Origin: Paranoxybacillus vitaminiphilus
GTDB taxonomy: Bacteria > Bacillota > Bacilli > Bacillales > Anoxybacillaceae
DNA: 64,000 nucleotides
Assembly (NCBI RefSeq): GCF_003259935.1
Contig: NZ_QLMH01000004.1
Coordinates: 184,852-248,851 of the forward strand
Direction of reading: 5' to 3'
In this document: positions 38,899 through 49,164 of the stretch, piece after piece
How positions within the stretch are numbered: the stretch's first letter is position 1
Layout of the letters: each line of letters begins with the position of its first letter
Translations under genes and position numbers: made by a program
The notes under the pieces: generated by a model
Database searches by the model: none
What the model was told of the DNA's origin: nothing
The model's input: only the letters and a program-made list of their open reading frames with translations

Positions 38899-40896
38899 CT
38901 ATATTTTTTCAAGAGTAACTAAACAATCATATAATGTGCTGCCAACACCGTTGTCAGACTCAAGATCGGATGTTAAAACATTAACACTTCCGCCAAATTT
39001 TTGCCACTGTCCCTCATCAATATTAATCGTTTTTGGATGGGCTTTCTTCATCACCTTTATATTTCCGATGAGTTCACCGCGGTCATTAAATACTTTTACA
39101 AGGTCGCCGTCCTTTAACCCTTTTTCGATTGCAATATCCTCGGAAACTTCTATTTTCACAGACTGCATTGATTCAAGCAAATGATAATACTGAGAATGAT
39201 TGGAACGAAGCGGATGAATCGTTAACAATGTATAAGGATATTTACTTTCTAATTTTGAATTGCCAACTTCCGCCGGATACATTATTTTCAGCTTTCCGTC
39301 AAATCCTTTTTGTCTGGCAAGCAAGGAAGTAAACTCGTACTTTCCGCTCGGTGTTTTAAATTGATAATCATCCCATGGAACTGGTTTTACCGGAAGAAGT
39401 ATATGTTTTTCTTGTTTTAACTTTTCCAAAGTAATTCCATGTTTTTCAAGATGGCTTAAACCCATTTTTAAAAACTCTTCCCTTGAGTAAGCAAAATCAT
39501 CACCGAAGCCAAGCCGCTTTGCCAGTTCCGTCCAAATCCAAAGATCGGATTTCGCTTCGCCAGGCGGTTCAACAATGGCTGGGCCGTAATTGACATAAGC
39601 ATGGTACATTGACGAATAATAAATATCTTCCTCTTCAAACACAGTCGTCGTTGGTAATACGTAATCGGCAAGTTCCGCTGTATCGGTCATAAACTGTTCA
39701 AACACAACAACCGTTTCAACGGATTGAAATGCTTTTTTTACTAGATTTGTGTTTGGTACTTGAGTAAGCGGATTGCCGCATGTGACGATAATCATCTTAA
39801 TTGGCGGATTTTTGGCCTGCAAAATTCCTTCTGCCTGCTTCATCATTGTAAATGTTCTTGAAGCTGTTTTCCTTTCCGGCAACGTTAACGCTTTTATATT
39901 AAAGCTTTGTCCTACTTGAAGATTGCCAAAATTCGCGCCGCCTCCCGGGATTCCGATATTGCCGCTTACAGCAACTAATGCATCTATTAAACGAATCGTA
40001 TTTCCGCCATTGGCATATCGTTGCATTCCTAATCCTAAATACGTCATCGTTGGGCGGTTTCCATATATATAGGCAAGTTCTGTAAACACTTCACGGCGAA
40101 CTTCAGTGATCTCGATAATTTCATCAAGCGTGATTTGTTCCATTAGCGCTAACAAGTCTTCAAAACCGACTGTGTAGTTCTTAATAAATGTTTGATCCTC
40201 AAGCCCAAGGCGAAGCAATTCTTTCATAATACCAATCGCAAGAAAACCATCCATTCCCGGTTTTATCGAAACATACATATCGGCTATTTTTGCAGTTTGG
40301 TTAAAAATCGGGTCAATAACAATCAACTTAGTTCCTTGTTTTTTGACTGCTTGAAGATGCTGGAATAAGTGCATATTGGTGCGTGCAACATTTCTTCCCC
40401 AGATGACAACGTTTTTGCTGTTGTAAATATCTTCTGGAGCGTGGCTATAGGAACTGCCAAAATCCCATGTTTGCGCTTCAATTCCCGCCCCCCAGCAAAG
40501 GCTGCCCGTTAATTCTGTAACTCCCCCAAAGCAATTAAAAAAGCGCTGATCTAAATTTTTCAACAATCCATTGTTTGCATAATCGTGGCTATGGAGAATA
40601 GCAGTTGTCCCGTATTTTTCTTTCATTTCTTTCATTTTTTCAGCAATTTCATTTAATGCTTGTTCCCAAGCAATTCTGATGAATTGTCCATTCACTTTTT
40701 TGAGCGGATAAAGCAGCCGTTCTCTTGAATTTGTTCTCGTTTCCAGCATGCGGCCGCGACTGCAAATTTTTCCCTGCGTAATCGGATGGCTCTCGTCTCC
40801 TTCTACTTTCACTACTTTGCCATTTTCTACCGTTACCGTAAATCCACACGTATCCCAACAGTTTAACGGACAAGAGGATTGATATGTAGCTGCCAT
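38899..40896 (-). CDS. yyaE: Molybdopterin-dependent oxidoreductase (YyaE-like)
   Basis: 665 residues, a single-subunit member of the DMSO-reductase superfamily. N-terminal [4Fe-4S] motif CPLNCWDTC with the fourth Cys in GKICSRGRML; the bis-MGD binding domains follow, with LCWGAG near the molybdenum site and a C-terminal dinucleotide-binding domain (PLRSNHSQYYHLL, GDLVKVFNDRGE). No Tat signal, so cytoplasmic. Position between ychF and DUF951 matches B. subtilis yyaE. Substrate unknown; formate dehydrogenase-like or biotin-sulfoxide-type are both conceivable. Confidence 0.88.
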   Translation of the reverse strand: MAATYQSSCPLNCWDTCGFTVTVENGKVVKVEGDESHPITQGKICSRGRMLETRTNSRERLLYPLKKVNGQFIRIAWEQALNEIAEKMKEMKEKYGTTAILHSHDYANNGLLKNLDQRFFNCFGGVTELTGSLCWGAGIEAQTWDFGSSYSHAPEDIYNSKNVVIWGRNVARTNMHLFQHLQAVKKQGTKLIVIDPIFNQTAKIADMYVSIKPGMDGFLAIGIMKELLRLGLEDQTFIKNYTVGFEDLLALMEQITLDEIIEITEVRREVFTELAYIYGNRPTMTYLGLGMQRYANGGNTIRLIDALVAVSGNIGIPGGGANFGNLQVGQSFNIKALTLPERKTASRTFTMMKQAEGILQAKNPPIKMIIVTCGNPLTQVPNTNLVKKAFQSVETVVVFEQFMTDTAELADYVLPTTTVFEEEDIYYSSMYHAYVNYGPAIVEPPGEAKSDLWIWTELAKRLGFGDDFAYSREEFLKMGLSHLEKHGITLEKLKQEKHILLPVKPVPWDDYQFKTPSGKYEFTSLLARQKGFDGKLKIMYPAEVGNSKLESKYPYTLLTIHPLRSNHSQYYHLLESMQSVKIEVSEDIAIEKGLKDGDLVKVFNDRGELIGNIKVMKKAHPKTINIDEGQWQKFGGSVNVLTSDLESDNGVGSTLYDCLVTLEKI

Positions 40897-40935
40897 ACTC
40901 CTAACCCCTTTCCTTATAGAAATAGCATGAGGAAA

Positions 40936-41133
40936 TTATTCCTCATGCTTTACTAATACCTTTTTTAATTTTCTTACAAACTCTTTGCGCGGCATTAACA
41001 CGCTATGAGCACACCCTTCGCATTTAATGCGGATATCCATGCCCATTCGAATAATTTTCCAGCGATTTGTTCCGCAAGGATGCGGCTTTTTCATTTCAAC
41101 GATGTCGTACAAATTAAATTCTTTATTAAGCAA
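40936..41133 (-). CDS. yyzM: DUF951 protein (YyzM)
   Basis: 65 residues, TTG start with GGCGGG six bases upstream. KKPHPCGTNRWKIIRMGMDIRIKCEGC is the DUF951 core, with two or three Cys suggesting metal or nucleic-acid contact. Small basic protein of unknown function, always near mscS/ychF in bacilli. Lies 25 bp after mscS in the same operon. Confidence 0.88.
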   Translation of the reverse strand: MLNKEFNLYDIVEMKKPHPCGTNRWKIIRMGMDIRIKCEGCAHSVLMPRKEFVRKLKKVLVKHEE

Positions 41134-41158
41134 CGGAATCCCGCCTTTCTTCGATTAT

Positions 41159-42058
41159 TTAAGCATCTGATTTCATCGTTTTTTGCACCGGTTCCGCTTC
41201 CTCTTGGCGATTATAAAGGACAAGGCGCGGAAACGGTATCTCGATTCCATGCTCATCTAATCGAAGTTTTATTTCCTTGCGTAACGCCCGGGCAATAAAC
41301 CAATGACGCATTGGCTTCGTTTCGCAAGTTACTCTCAGAACAATTTCAGATTGCCCGAAATTTTGAATTCCTAATAGCTCTGGCGCTTTAACCATATCTT
41401 CATACTTTGCCGGCAGTTCCGCCAGCAGCTCGCGAATGATATTTTCCGTTCTTTCAATATCTCCTTCATAAGCAATGCTAACATCAACAACGGCTATACT
41501 GTTATTTAACGAGAAGTTTGTTACTTGATTAATACTTCCATTAGGGAGAATGTGAACTTCTCCTGTCCAACTTTTGATTTTCGTTGTTCTTAGGCCAATT
41601 TCCTCTACATAACCTTCAAAGTTTCCAATGCGAACGTAGTCACCGACAGAAAATTGATCTTCAAAAATAATGAAAAAGCCGGTAATGATATCTTTTACTA
41701 AGCTTTGTGCCCCAAAACCGACAGCAAGACCGACAATCCCTGCACCGGCAAGAATCGTTGTTACTGGAATTCCCACTGTATCTAAAATCATCATAATAAC
41801 AACGAAATAAACAACATATGTCAATACATTATCTAATAAGCGTAATAATGTCGCTTCTCTACGCTCTGAAATTCGTAATGAGGTTTTCTGGCGTACTTTA
41901 AATACGTTATGCAAAGCCAATTTAACAATTTTTAAAAAAACGGTTGATAAAACGATAATGGCAATAATTTTCACTAAACCTAAGCCGATATTCATCCATA
42001 AATCTTCATTGGTAAGAATCCTCAACATTTTATTGTATAACTTTTCCACGCTGCTCAC
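41159..42058 (-). CDS. Small-conductance mechanosensitive channel, MscS family
   Basis: 299 residues, GTG start with GAGGTG eight bases before. About three N-terminal transmembrane helices (~18-40, 73-90, 95-115), with the pore-lining helix AGAGIVGLAVGFGAQSLVKDIITG, then the beta domain (VGDYVRIGNFEGYVEEIGLRTTKIKSWTGEVHILPNG) and C-terminal cytoplasmic vestibule. It opens on hypo-osmotic shock to release solutes. First gene of mscS-yyzM. Confidence 0.93.
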   Translation of the reverse strand: MSSVEKLYNKMLRILTNEDLWMNIGLGLVKIIAIIVLSTVFLKIVKLALHNVFKVRQKTSLRISERREATLLRLLDNVLTYVVYFVVIMMILDTVGIPVTTILAGAGIVGLAVGFGAQSLVKDIITGFFIIFEDQFSVGDYVRIGNFEGYVEEIGLRTTKIKSWTGEVHILPNGSINQVTNFSLNNSIAVVDVSIAYEGDIERTENIIRELLAELPAKYEDMVKAPELLGIQNFGQSEIVLRVTCETKPMRHWFIARALRKEIKLRLDEHGIEIPFPRLVLYNRQEEAEPVQKTMKSDA

Positions 42059-42185
42059 AAAATGTACACCTCTATCTAAATTAGTTGCCTATACAGATGA
42101 TTCGTTGAATACATAAATTATTTTACCAAGATTTCATGTTTATTTATAGCGATATACATTGTTATAACAAAAAATAGCTTAGATA

Positions 42186-42216
42186 TGTATAGAAATTTGT
42201 TATTTTCCGTATACTG
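42186..42216 (+). promoter_or_regulatory. Possible sigma-G/F-type promoter for yyaC
   Basis: TGTATA (42186-42191), 18-bp spacer, TATACTG (42210-42216), compared with the remembered sigma-G pattern TGHATA / CATAMTA. About 33 bp before the yyaC ATG. A forespore promoter would fit this family; the match is partial. Confidence 0.35.
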
Positions 42217-42248
42217 TTAATACTTAAATGAAATCGGGAGTGAAAATA

Positions 42249-42872
42249 ATGAGCTTAAAGTCTGCCTTTTTTGGTCAGAAGGGTGGGAAAGAACGGATTT
42301 TCTACGATGAACAAGATGCTTCCACACTAGTGGCAATGAGACTCACTTCTTTATTGAATTCTAATTTATCCCAACCAATTGCCATCGTGTGCATCGGAAC
42401 AGACCGTTCCACTGGAGATTCTCTTGGTCCGCTTGTTGGAACGATGTTAAAAGAAAAAGATGTTTCTTCTTTCCATGTGTACGGTACATTAGAAGATCCC
42501 ATCCACGCAATGAACTTACAAGAAAAGTTAAACATGATTCGCTCGCTTCATGAAAATGCATTTATCATTGGAATTGATGCTTGCTTAGGCAGATTAAAAA
42601 GCGTCGGTGCAATCACGATCGGAGAAGGACCGGTACGGCCAGGAGCAGGAGTGAACAAGGATTTACCTCCCGTTGGTGATATTCATATTACCGGAACTGT
42701 TAATGTGAGCGGTTTTATGGAATTTTTTGTTTTGCAAAATACACGACTTCATTTAGTTATGAATATGGCGAAGACGATTGCGAGCGGTATTTATGAAGCT
42801 GATTTACAATTAACGAGAAGAAGCCATTTAGCAAAGCTCAATATGAATCATGAACAGTATAAATTTTTTTAA
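42249..42872 (+). CDS. yyaC: Spore protease YyaC (GPR-like)
   Basis: 207 residues from the ATG at 42249 (GGGAG eight bases upstream). Hydrogenase-maturation/GPR-like fold: VCIGTDRSTGDSLGPLVG, IIGIDACLGRLKSVGAI, GPVRPGAGVNKDLPPVGDIHITGTVNVSGFMEF. Annotated in bacilli as a forespore-expressed spore protease YyaC related to GPR; the proteolytic activity is inferred. It is the only + strand gene amid the - strand block, divergent from mscS and convergent with the DUF554 gene. Confidence 0.92.
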   Translation: MSLKSAFFGQKGGKERIFYDEQDASTLVAMRLTSLLNSNLSQPIAIVCIGTDRSTGDSLGPLVGTMLKEKDVSSFHVYGTLEDPIHAMNLQEKLNMIRSLHENAFIIGIDACLGRLKSVGAITIGEGPVRPGAGVNKDLPPVGDIHITGTVNVSGFMEFFVLQNTRLHLVMNMAKTIASGIYEADLQLTRRSHLAKLNMNHEQYKFF

Positions 42873-42924
42873 AATAAATAAATCCCCTCTTTCTTAAACA
42901 ACAAAGAAGGGATTATTTATTTTA
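42872..42924. terminator. Bidirectional terminator between yyaC and the DUF554 gene
   Basis: AAATAAATAAATCCCCTCTTT and AAAGAAGGGATTATTTATTT form a long stem with one mismatch and A/T ends on both sides, between convergent genes. Confidence 0.8.
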
Positions 42925-43623
42925 TATGATATAGACAACAGAAACTAATAAAGCCGCTACTAAAATACTCGGCAGTAAATTAGCAACGCGAATTTTCGTC
43001 AGCCCTAACATATTTAAACCAATTGCAATAATTAAAACGCCACCCGTAGCGGTTGACTCAGCGATAAAAGATTCAAGAAGATCACTTGGTATCCACCGTT
43101 CTATTTGCGTTGCTAATAGAGCAATTGCTCCTTGATAGAGCATAACCGGTATAGCTGAGAAAATAACGCCGATCCCAAGAGTTGTCGTAAGAATAATACT
43201 TGTAAAACCATCAATAATTGACTTTGTATATAACACTCGGTGATCTCCTCGCAGCCCGCTGTCTAAAGCACCAACAATAGCCATAGCACCAATCACAAAT
43301 AATAAAGTTGCCGTTACAAACCCTTTGGCAATATTCCCTTCTTGATTATCCCCTAATTTTTTCTCCAACCACTGACCTAACTTGTTCAGCTTATCTTCGA
43401 TTTTCCATACTTCCCCTAAAACACCGCCAAGTACAAGGCTAAAAATAACAATTAAAAATTGCTCACCTTTTAACCCCATCTGAATTCCTAGCAAAGTAAC
43501 CGCAAGACCAATTCCGCTCATCACTGTCGTTTTTATTTGTTCCGGAATGCGGTGGAATACTTTTCCCAGCAAAGCTCCGATCGTGATGCAAACTCCATTG
43601 ACAACTGTTCCTAATAAAACCAA
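42922..43623 (-). CDS. DUF554 family membrane protein
   Basis: 233 residues, about seven transmembrane helices. Start MVLLGTVVNGVCITIGALLG, then GIGLAVTLLGIQMGL and GALDSGLRGDHRVLYTKSIIDGFTSI, which are the DUF554 hallmarks (YdfK/YqgA type). Likely a small-molecule transporter or channel, function unknown. GGGGG ribosome-binding site upstream. Between parB and yyaC, flanked by a repeat element. Confidence 0.85.
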   Translation of the reverse strand: MVLLGTVVNGVCITIGALLGKVFHRIPEQIKTTVMSGIGLAVTLLGIQMGLKGEQFLIVIFSLVLGGVLGEVWKIEDKLNKLGQWLEKKLGDNQEGNIAKGFVTATLLFVIGAMAIVGALDSGLRGDHRVLYTKSIIDGFTSIILTTTLGIGVIFSAIPVMLYQGAIALLATQIERWIPSDLLESFIAESTATGGVLIIAIGLNMLGLTKIRVANLLPSILVAALLVSVVYII

Positions 43624-43651
43624 TAGTTTTTCCCCCTATGTAGTAAAAAAA

Positions 43652-43772
43652 TAGATGCTGTCTCAAAAGTCAAGGGTCAGACCCCAACACAATATATAGG
43701 ACATAATATTGGAAAAATGAACTATATATTGTTAAACGCACGTGAGGTCAGACCCTTATAAGACAGCCTCAT
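43652..43772. repeat. Dispersed palindromic intergenic repeat, copy 5 (parB-DUF554)
   Basis: Outer GCTGTCT (43657-43663) and AGACAGC (43761-43767), then GGGTCAGACC and GTCAGACCC, and a core with AACACAATATATAGG and TATATATTGTTAAACG. Full-length. Its core, from ACATAATATT to GAGGTCAGACCC, is nearly the same as the reversed 63.4 kb copy. It can terminate parB. Confidence 0.85.
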
Positions 43773-43774
43773 CG

Positions 43775-44635
43775 TTACTCCAACTCATCAAATTTTATAT
43801 TTAACAATTCTAGTATTCTTTCTAAGTCTTCATTCGAAAAAAACTCGATTTCAATTTTTCCTTTTTTTCGATTTTGTTTAATCACAACAGAAGTTCCGAG
43901 CTTTTCCCTTAACAAAGACTCGCTTTGTTTTAAAAATATGCTTTTTTCTACTTTTGGTTGTGATGTTTCACGTGAAACATTTTCGTTAATATGATTGATA
44001 AGTTGTTCCACTTGGCGAACATTTAGCTTTTCTTTTATAATCTTGTCAACAATCTTCTTCAATTGTCCTTTTTTCTTCAATCCTAACAAAGCCCGGCCAT
44101 GTCCCATCGATAAAACGCCATCCGTAATAAGCTGCTGCACATCTTTTGGAAGCGAAAGTAAACGAATATGATTAGCAATATGAGGACGGCTTTTTCCTAA
44201 TCGCTTTGCCAATTCTTCTTGAGTAATGTTCAAATGGTCAATAAGCGCTTGATAAGCACGTGCCTCCTCAATGGGTGTTAAATCCTCACGCTGTAAATTT
44301 TCTAATAACGCAAATTCCATCATTTGCTCTTCGGTTAAATTGCGGACTACGGCAGGGACCGTTTTTAATTTTGCTTCTTTAGCGGCGCGATACCGTCTTT
44401 CGCCAACAACAATTTCATAACCTTTAATGCTTTTTCTGACAATGAGCGGCTGTAAAATACCATGTTGAAGAATGGACTCTTTTAACTCGTCAATCGTTTC
44501 TTGCTTGAATGTTTTCCGCGGTTGATACGGATTGGGCCGCAGCTCTTTAATGCTGATTTCTTGAATGACTTCATCTTCTTGCGTTTCTAAATTTGCAAAC
44601 AATGCATTAATCCCTTTTCCAAGACCTTTAGCCAC
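43775..44635 (-). CDS. parB: ParB/Spo0J chromosome partitioning protein
   Basis: 286 residues. CTP-binding/hydrolase motif IVVGERRYRAAKEAKLKTVPAVV, helix-turn-helix with TQEELAKRLGKSRPHIANHIRLL, and a C-terminal dimerisation domain. A CTP-dependent sliding clamp that loads at parS near oriC and recruits SMC; in spore formers (Spo0J) it also affects sporulation. Overlaps soj by 8 bp. It contains its own parS at codons encoding NVSRET. Confidence 0.97.
   Translation of the reverse strand: MAKGLGKGINALFANLETQEDEVIQEISIKELRPNPYQPRKTFKQETIDELKESILQHGILQPLIVRKSIKGYEIVVGERRYRAAKEAKLKTVPAVVRNLTEEQMMEFALLENLQREDLTPIEEARAYQALIDHLNITQEELAKRLGKSRPHIANHIRLLSLPKDVQQLITDGVLSMGHGRALLGLKKKGQLKKIVDKIIKEKLNVRQVEQLINHINENVSRETSQPKVEKSIFLKQSESLLREKLGTSVVIKQNRKKGKIEIEFFSNEDLERILELLNIKFDELE
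43974..43989. promoter_or_regulatory. parS site inside parB
   Basis: Exact TGTTTCACGTGAAACA palindrome, encoding NVSRET of ParB on the - strand. It corresponds to the parS in B. subtilis spo0J. Confidence 0.97.
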
Positions 44636-45389
44636 GTTCTAGCACCTCCTTCGCAAATTCTAAATACACTTCAGCTCCGCGGGATTTTGTATCATAAAGA
44701 ATAATTGGTTTCCCATGGCTTGGTGCTTCGCTTAAGCGGACATTCCGCGGGATAATCGTTTGATAGACTTTTTCACGAAAATATTTTTTCACTTCTTCAA
44801 TCACTTGAATGCCGAGATTTGTTCTGGCATCCAACATCGTCAGAACAACGCCCTCTAACCGCAAATCTGTATTTAAATGTTTTTGCACTAAACGTATTGT
44901 ATTCAGTAATTGACTTAATCCCTCAAGGGCATAGTATTCACACTGTACCGGAATTAAAACGGTATCTGCAGCAGTTAAAGCATTGACAGTGAGCAAGCCT
45001 AAAGAAGGCGGACAATCAATAATAATAAATTCATATTCAGATTTTAAAGGCTCAAGCGCTTTCTTCAAACGAATCTCACGAGAAATAATCGGAACAAGCT
45101 CTATTTCCGCCCCTGCAAGCTGAATGGTAGCGGGGATGATATGTAGGTTTTCTATAGAGGTTGGCCTTATCACTTCTTTCGCTGTCATCTCTTCAACAAG
45201 AACATTATAAATACATTCGTCGACATCGCCTTTTTCAATGCCGATTCCGCTTGTCGCATTTCCCTGGGGATCAATATCTACAAGCAACACTTTTTTTCCT
45301 ATATATGCAAGGCAGGCAGCTAAATTGACCGCTGTTGTCGTTTTCCCTACCCCGCCTTTTTGGTTTGCAATCGCGATAACCTTGCCCAC
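44628..45389 (-). CDS. soj: ParA/Soj ATPase
   Basis: 253 residues from a GTG at 45389 (TAGGTG five bases upstream), the B. subtilis Soj length. A TTG six codons earlier lacks spacing. Deviant Walker A NQKGGVGKTTTAVNLAACLA with the signature lysine, Walker B/switch VLLVDIDPQGNAT and IIIDCPPSLGLLTVNAL. An ATP-dependent DNA-binding dimer, converted to monomer by ParB; regulates DnaA and origin segregation. Confidence 0.97.
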   Translation of the reverse strand: MGKVIAIANQKGGVGKTTTAVNLAACLAYIGKKVLLVDIDPQGNATSGIGIEKGDVDECIYNVLVEEMTAKEVIRPTSIENLHIIPATIQLAGAEIELVPIISREIRLKKALEPLKSEYEFIIIDCPPSLGLLTVNALTAADTVLIPVQCEYYALEGLSQLLNTIRLVQKHLNTDLRLEGVVLTMLDARTNLGIQVIEEVKKYFREKVYQTIIPRNVRLSEAPSHGKPIILYDTKSRGAEVYLEFAKEVLERG

Positions 45390-45542
45390 GATGACACCTA
45401 CCCTCAACTCATACTATCTTTCTTCCATTCTAAACGTCCGTCATGCTGTTTTCACATTTATTGTTAAAAAACCGCTATGTTTTTTATTTTATCACGAAAC
45501 AACTAAGATTGATGTTTTTTCTAATCGGTAAATGCAATTTAA

Positions 45543-45577
45543 ATAAAAAACCTCATCAATGTAGCTTATGATGAGGC
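45543..45577 (-). terminator. Terminator after noc
   Basis: CCTCATCA and TGATGAGG around a ten-base loop; on the - strand a T6 run follows. Confidence 0.85.
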
Positions 45578-45592
45578 ATAATAAGAGCAATA

Positions 45593-46438
45593 TTACTTTT
45601 TAGGAATGCGAATCGTAATTTGATAGTAATCTTCAAAGTCTTCTTCCTCTGAATCAATCGCAAGACCGCTATCTGCGACCATCGTTAATGATTGACGGAT
45701 TGTATTTACAGCGATTCTCATGTCTTTGCTGAACGCTTTTCGTTTAGGCTTTGGCTTAGGTGCAGCATTCTCCAGCATTTTGAGAACGCGATCTTCTGTT
45801 TGTTTTACATTTAACTGCTTTTCCATAATTTCTTGTAAAAGCTTCAGCTGCTTTTCTTTATCTTTCAATGCGATTAGCGCACGAGCGTGGCGCTCTGTAA
45901 TTTTCCTTTGTAAGAGAGCGTCCTGTACTTCTTGGGGAAGCTTTAATAAACGCAGCTTGTTAGCTATTGTTGATTGACCTTTTCCTAATCGTTGCGCTAA
46001 TGCCTCCTGAGTTAAATTATGCAATTCAAGCAGCTTCGCATAGGCAAGCGCTTCTTCAATCGGTGTTAATTCCTCACGCTGCAAGTTTTCGATGAGCGCT
46101 ACAGATGCGGTTTCCGTGTCATTTAAATTTTTAACAATAGCAGGTATTTCTTCCCAGCCAAGCTTTTGGACAGCCCGCCAACGTCTTTCTCCAGCAATGA
46201 TTTCAAATTTTCCGTCTTCACATTCGCGAACCACAATCGGTTGAATAATTCCGTGTGTCCGGATAGTTAACGCCAATTCATCAATCTTATCCTCTGCAAA
46301 AATCGTGCGCGGTTGATAGCGATTCGGTACAATAAGAGATACAGGAATTTTTCTAATTTCTTCCCCTTCTGTTTTTTCAACTGCCTGTTCAGTTTCCTTT
46401 TCCCCAAAATTGAAAAAACGCGAAAAAGGATGTTTCAT
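45593..46438 (-). CDS. noc: Nucleoid occlusion protein Noc
   Basis: 281 residues, a ParB paralogue with [39 protein letters not shown] and the helix-turn-helix [24 protein letters not shown]. The N-terminal residues [12 protein letters not shown] are the amphipathic membrane-targeting helix known for Noc. It binds NBS sites (ATTTCCCGGGAAAT) and blocks FtsZ assembly over the nucleoid; I found no NBS in this window. Lies between rsmG and soj. Confidence 0.95.
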   Translation of the reverse strand: MKHPFSRFFNFGEKETEQAVEKTEGEEIRKIPVSLIVPNRYQPRTIFAEDKIDELALTIRTHGIIQPIVVRECEDGKFEIIAGERRWRAVQKLGWEEIPAIVKNLNDTETASVALIENLQREELTPIEEALAYAKLLELHNLTQEALAQRLGKGQSTIANKLRLLKLPQEVQDALLQRKITERHARALIALKDKEKQLKLLQEIMEKQLNVKQTEDRVLKMLENAAPKPKPKRKAFSKDMRIAVNTIRQSLTMVADSGLAIDSEEEDFEDYYQITIRIPKK

Positions 46439-46492
46439 GCCCCTACACCACCTTTGAAAACTCTCCCCTGTATTCTGCTTGTCTAAAAATAT

Positions 46493-47209
46493 TTATTCAA
46501 TCGGAAGCTTATTTGGCACTCCAGGTTTTCGAGGGTATTTTTTTGGTGTCTTCCGTTTTTTCTCAATAAAAATAATTGTACGCTCACTTTGTTCAATTGG
46601 TAAAATAAATTGTTCTATACGTTCAACTTCCCCGCCAAGCACTTTAATAGCCGTTTTCCCTTGTTCTAATTCCTCCCCGGCAGCAGCTGCTTTCATGGCG
46701 ATAAATGTTCCGTTGATTTTAACTAACGGAAGGCAAAGCTCACTTAATACTGCCATTCGGGCAACTGCTCTTGCTATAACTACATCAAATGATTCGCGAA
46801 TTCCTTCTTTTCTGCCAAATGTTTCGGCACGGTCATGATAAAACGCCACATTCTCTAACTGCAGTTTAGACGCAAGATGATTCAGAAACGTAATTCGTTT
46901 TTGCAATGAATCAACAATGGATAACTTTAAATGCGGAAAACAAATTTTTAAAGGAATGCTTGGGAATCCCGCTCCTGCTCCTACGTCACAAATAGAAATC
47001 GGCTTTGAAAAATCATAGTAAAACGCTGGAGAAATGGAATCAAAAAAGTGTTTTAAATATACTCCAGACTTGTCCGTAATGGCAGTTAAGTTCATTTTTT
47101 CGTTCCATTCCACCAATAACTCATAATACAGTTCAAATTGTTCAAGTTGTTGAGGAGAAAGGTGAATTCCCTTCTCCTCTAACATTGTCTGAAACTGTCT
47201 TGTCTCCAT
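46493..47209 (-). CDS. rsmG: 16S rRNA (guanine-527 N7) methyltransferase RsmG
   Basis: 238 residues. Rossmann SAM motif [19 protein letters not shown], with [11 protein letters not shown] and DVVIARAVA in the usual order. Methylates N7 of G527 in 16S rRNA; loss gives low-level streptomycin resistance in other species. Follows mnmG. Confidence 0.97.
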   Translation of the reverse strand: METRQFQTMLEEKGIHLSPQQLEQFELYYELLVEWNEKMNLTAITDKSGVYLKHFFDSISPAFYYDFSKPISICDVGAGAGFPSIPLKICFPHLKLSIVDSLQKRITFLNHLASKLQLENVAFYHDRAETFGRKEGIRESFDVVIARAVARMAVLSELCLPLVKINGTFIAMKAAAAGEELEQGKTAIKVLGGEVERIEQFILPIEQSERTIIFIEKKRKTPKKYPRKPGVPNKLPIE

Positions 47210-47230
47210 AAGCCAATCCTTTCACTATTG

Positions 47231-49120
47231 TTATTCATTCGACACCCGAGCAATTCTTCCTTGTTCTAAATAAACTAATAATATTGAAATATCCGCTGGA
47301 TTTACTCCAGAAATACGGGAAGCCTGTGCGACAGAGAGCGGACGGACTTGCTTCAATTTTTGTCTTGCTTCTGTTGCAAGCCCGGTAATTGCATCATAGT
47401 CAATGTCTTCTGGAATTTTTTTATTTTCCATCTTCTTTAAACGCTCTACTTGTTGAAGTGATTTCTCAATGTATCCTTCGTATTTGATTTGAATTTCTAC
47501 TTGCTCCGCTACATCTGGCGGAATTTCTACATCTGCAGGCGCAAGCATTTTGATATGCTCATACGTCATTTCTGGGCGTTTCAATAAATCAGCAGCACGA
47601 ATTCCGTCTTTCAACTCGCTTCCGCCGGCATTGCGAATAACCTCTTGCACTTGTGCAGTCGGCTTAATGATATAGGAAACTAAGCGTTTTTTCTCTTTTT
47701 CAATCGCTTCTTTCTTCGCTAAAAACTTTTGATAACGCTCTTCAGAAATAAGACCGATTTTATAACCAATCTCTGTTAAACGCAAATCAGCATTATCATG
47801 ACGAAGCAATAAGCGATATTCCGCACGCGATGTCAGCAAACGATATGGCTCATTTGTTCCCTTCGTGACAAGGTCATCAATCAATACACCGATATATGCA
47901 TCGGAACGGCTTAAAATAAGCTCTTCTTTTCCTAGTGCTTTTCTAGCAGCATTAATTCCGGCAATAATCCCTTGTCCCGCTGCTTCTTCATAACCGGAAG
48001 TTCCGTTAATTTGTCCGGCTGTATATAAATTTTTCACGATTTTTGTTTCAAGCGTTGGCCACAACTGCGTTGGGACAACCGCATCATATTCAATCGCATA
48101 ACCGGCGCGCATCATTTCTGCCTTTTCTAAGCCGGGAATTGTCGCTAAAATTTTCCGCTGAATATGTTCTGGCAAGCTTGTTGATAATCCTTGTACGTAC
48201 ACTTCCTCTGTATTTCGTCCTTCCGGCTCTAAGAAAATTTGATGACGCGGTTTGTCATGGAAACGGACAATTTTATCTTCAATGGATGGACAGTAGCGTG
48301 GTCCTGTTCCTTTAATCATTCCTGAGTACATCGGCGATAAGTGAAGATTCTCGTCGATGATTCGATGAGTCTCTTCTGTTGTGTACGTTAACCAGCAAGG
48401 AAGCTGATCGGTAATAAACTCGGTCGTCTCATAGGAAAACGCTCTAGGAACATCGTCCCCCGGCTGAATTTCTGTTTTGCTGTAATCAATAGAACGACTA
48501 TTTACCCGAGGAGGTGTTCCTGTTTTAAAGCGCACTAATTCAAACCCAAGCTCTTCTAAATGCTCAGATAACTTGATAGAAGGCTGTTGGTTATTTGGAC
48601 CGCTCGAATATTTAATATCGCCGATAATAATTTCTCCACGTAAAAATGTTCCAGTCGTAATAACAACTGTTTTGGCATAATAATGGGCACCTGTATGCGT
48701 AATAACGCCTTTGCAGACCCCGTCCTCAACGATTAAACGTTCTACTTTTCCCTGTACTAATGTGAGATTCTCTTGGTTTTCAAGCGTCTTTTTCATTTCA
48801 TGTTGATATAGGAATTTATCCGCTTGGGCACGCAACGCACGCACAGCCGGGCCTTTTCCTGTGTTCAACATTCTCATTTGAATATAGGTTTTATCAATAT
48901 TTTTTCCCATTTCTCCGCCCAGCGCATCAATTTCCCGCACAACAATTCCTTTTGCTGGACCGCCAATTGATGGGTTACAAGGCATAAATGCAATCATATC
49001 AAGATTGAGTGTAATCATTAACGTCTTTGCTCCGATGCGAGCTGCGGCTAAGCCCGCTTCACACCCCGCATGCCCGGCACCCACTACAATGACGTCATAT
49101 GAACCGGCATCATATCCCAT
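47231..49120 (-). CDS. mnmG: tRNA modification enzyme MnmG (GidA)
   Basis: 629 residues. FAD-binding [22 protein letters not shown], conserved [13 protein letters not shown] (catalytic Cys), TGTFLRG and [24 protein letters not shown], then the C-terminal MnmE-binding helical domain. With MnmE it installs (carboxymethyl)aminomethyl groups on wobble U34 of tRNAs. Upstream AAGGAGG. Operon mnmE-mnmG-rsmG-noc. Confidence 0.98.
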   Translation of the reverse strand: MGYDAGSYDVIVVGAGHAGCEAGLAAARIGAKTLMITLNLDMIAFMPCNPSIGGPAKGIVVREIDALGGEMGKNIDKTYIQMRMLNTGKGPAVRALRAQADKFLYQHEMKKTLENQENLTLVQGKVERLIVEDGVCKGVITHTGAHYYAKTVVITTGTFLRGEIIIGDIKYSSGPNNQQPSIKLSEHLEELGFELVRFKTGTPPRVNSRSIDYSKTEIQPGDDVPRAFSYETTEFITDQLPCWLTYTTEETHRIIDENLHLSPMYSGMIKGTGPRYCPSIEDKIVRFHDKPRHQIFLEPEGRNTEEVYVQGLSTSLPEHIQRKILATIPGLEKAEMMRAGYAIEYDAVVPTQLWPTLETKIVKNLYTAGQINGTSGYEEAAGQGIIAGINAARKALGKEELILSRSDAYIGVLIDDLVTKGTNEPYRLLTSRAEYRLLLRHDNADLRLTEIGYKIGLISEERYQKFLAKKEAIEKEKKRLVSYIIKPTAQVQEVIRNAGGSELKDGIRAADLLKRPEMTYEHIKMLAPADVEIPPDVAEQVEIQIKYEGYIEKSLQQVERLKKMENKKIPEDIDYDAITGLATEARQKLKQVRPLSVAQASRISGVNPADISILLVYLEQGRIARVSNE

Positions 49121-49164
49121 AAAAATAACCTCCTTCTTTCAATGCCCTTTGTGACAAAATATGT

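Noticed and set aside
45389..46500. Search for Noc-binding sites near noc
   Set aside because: No ATTTCCCGGGAAAT-like palindrome was noticed anywhere in the window.
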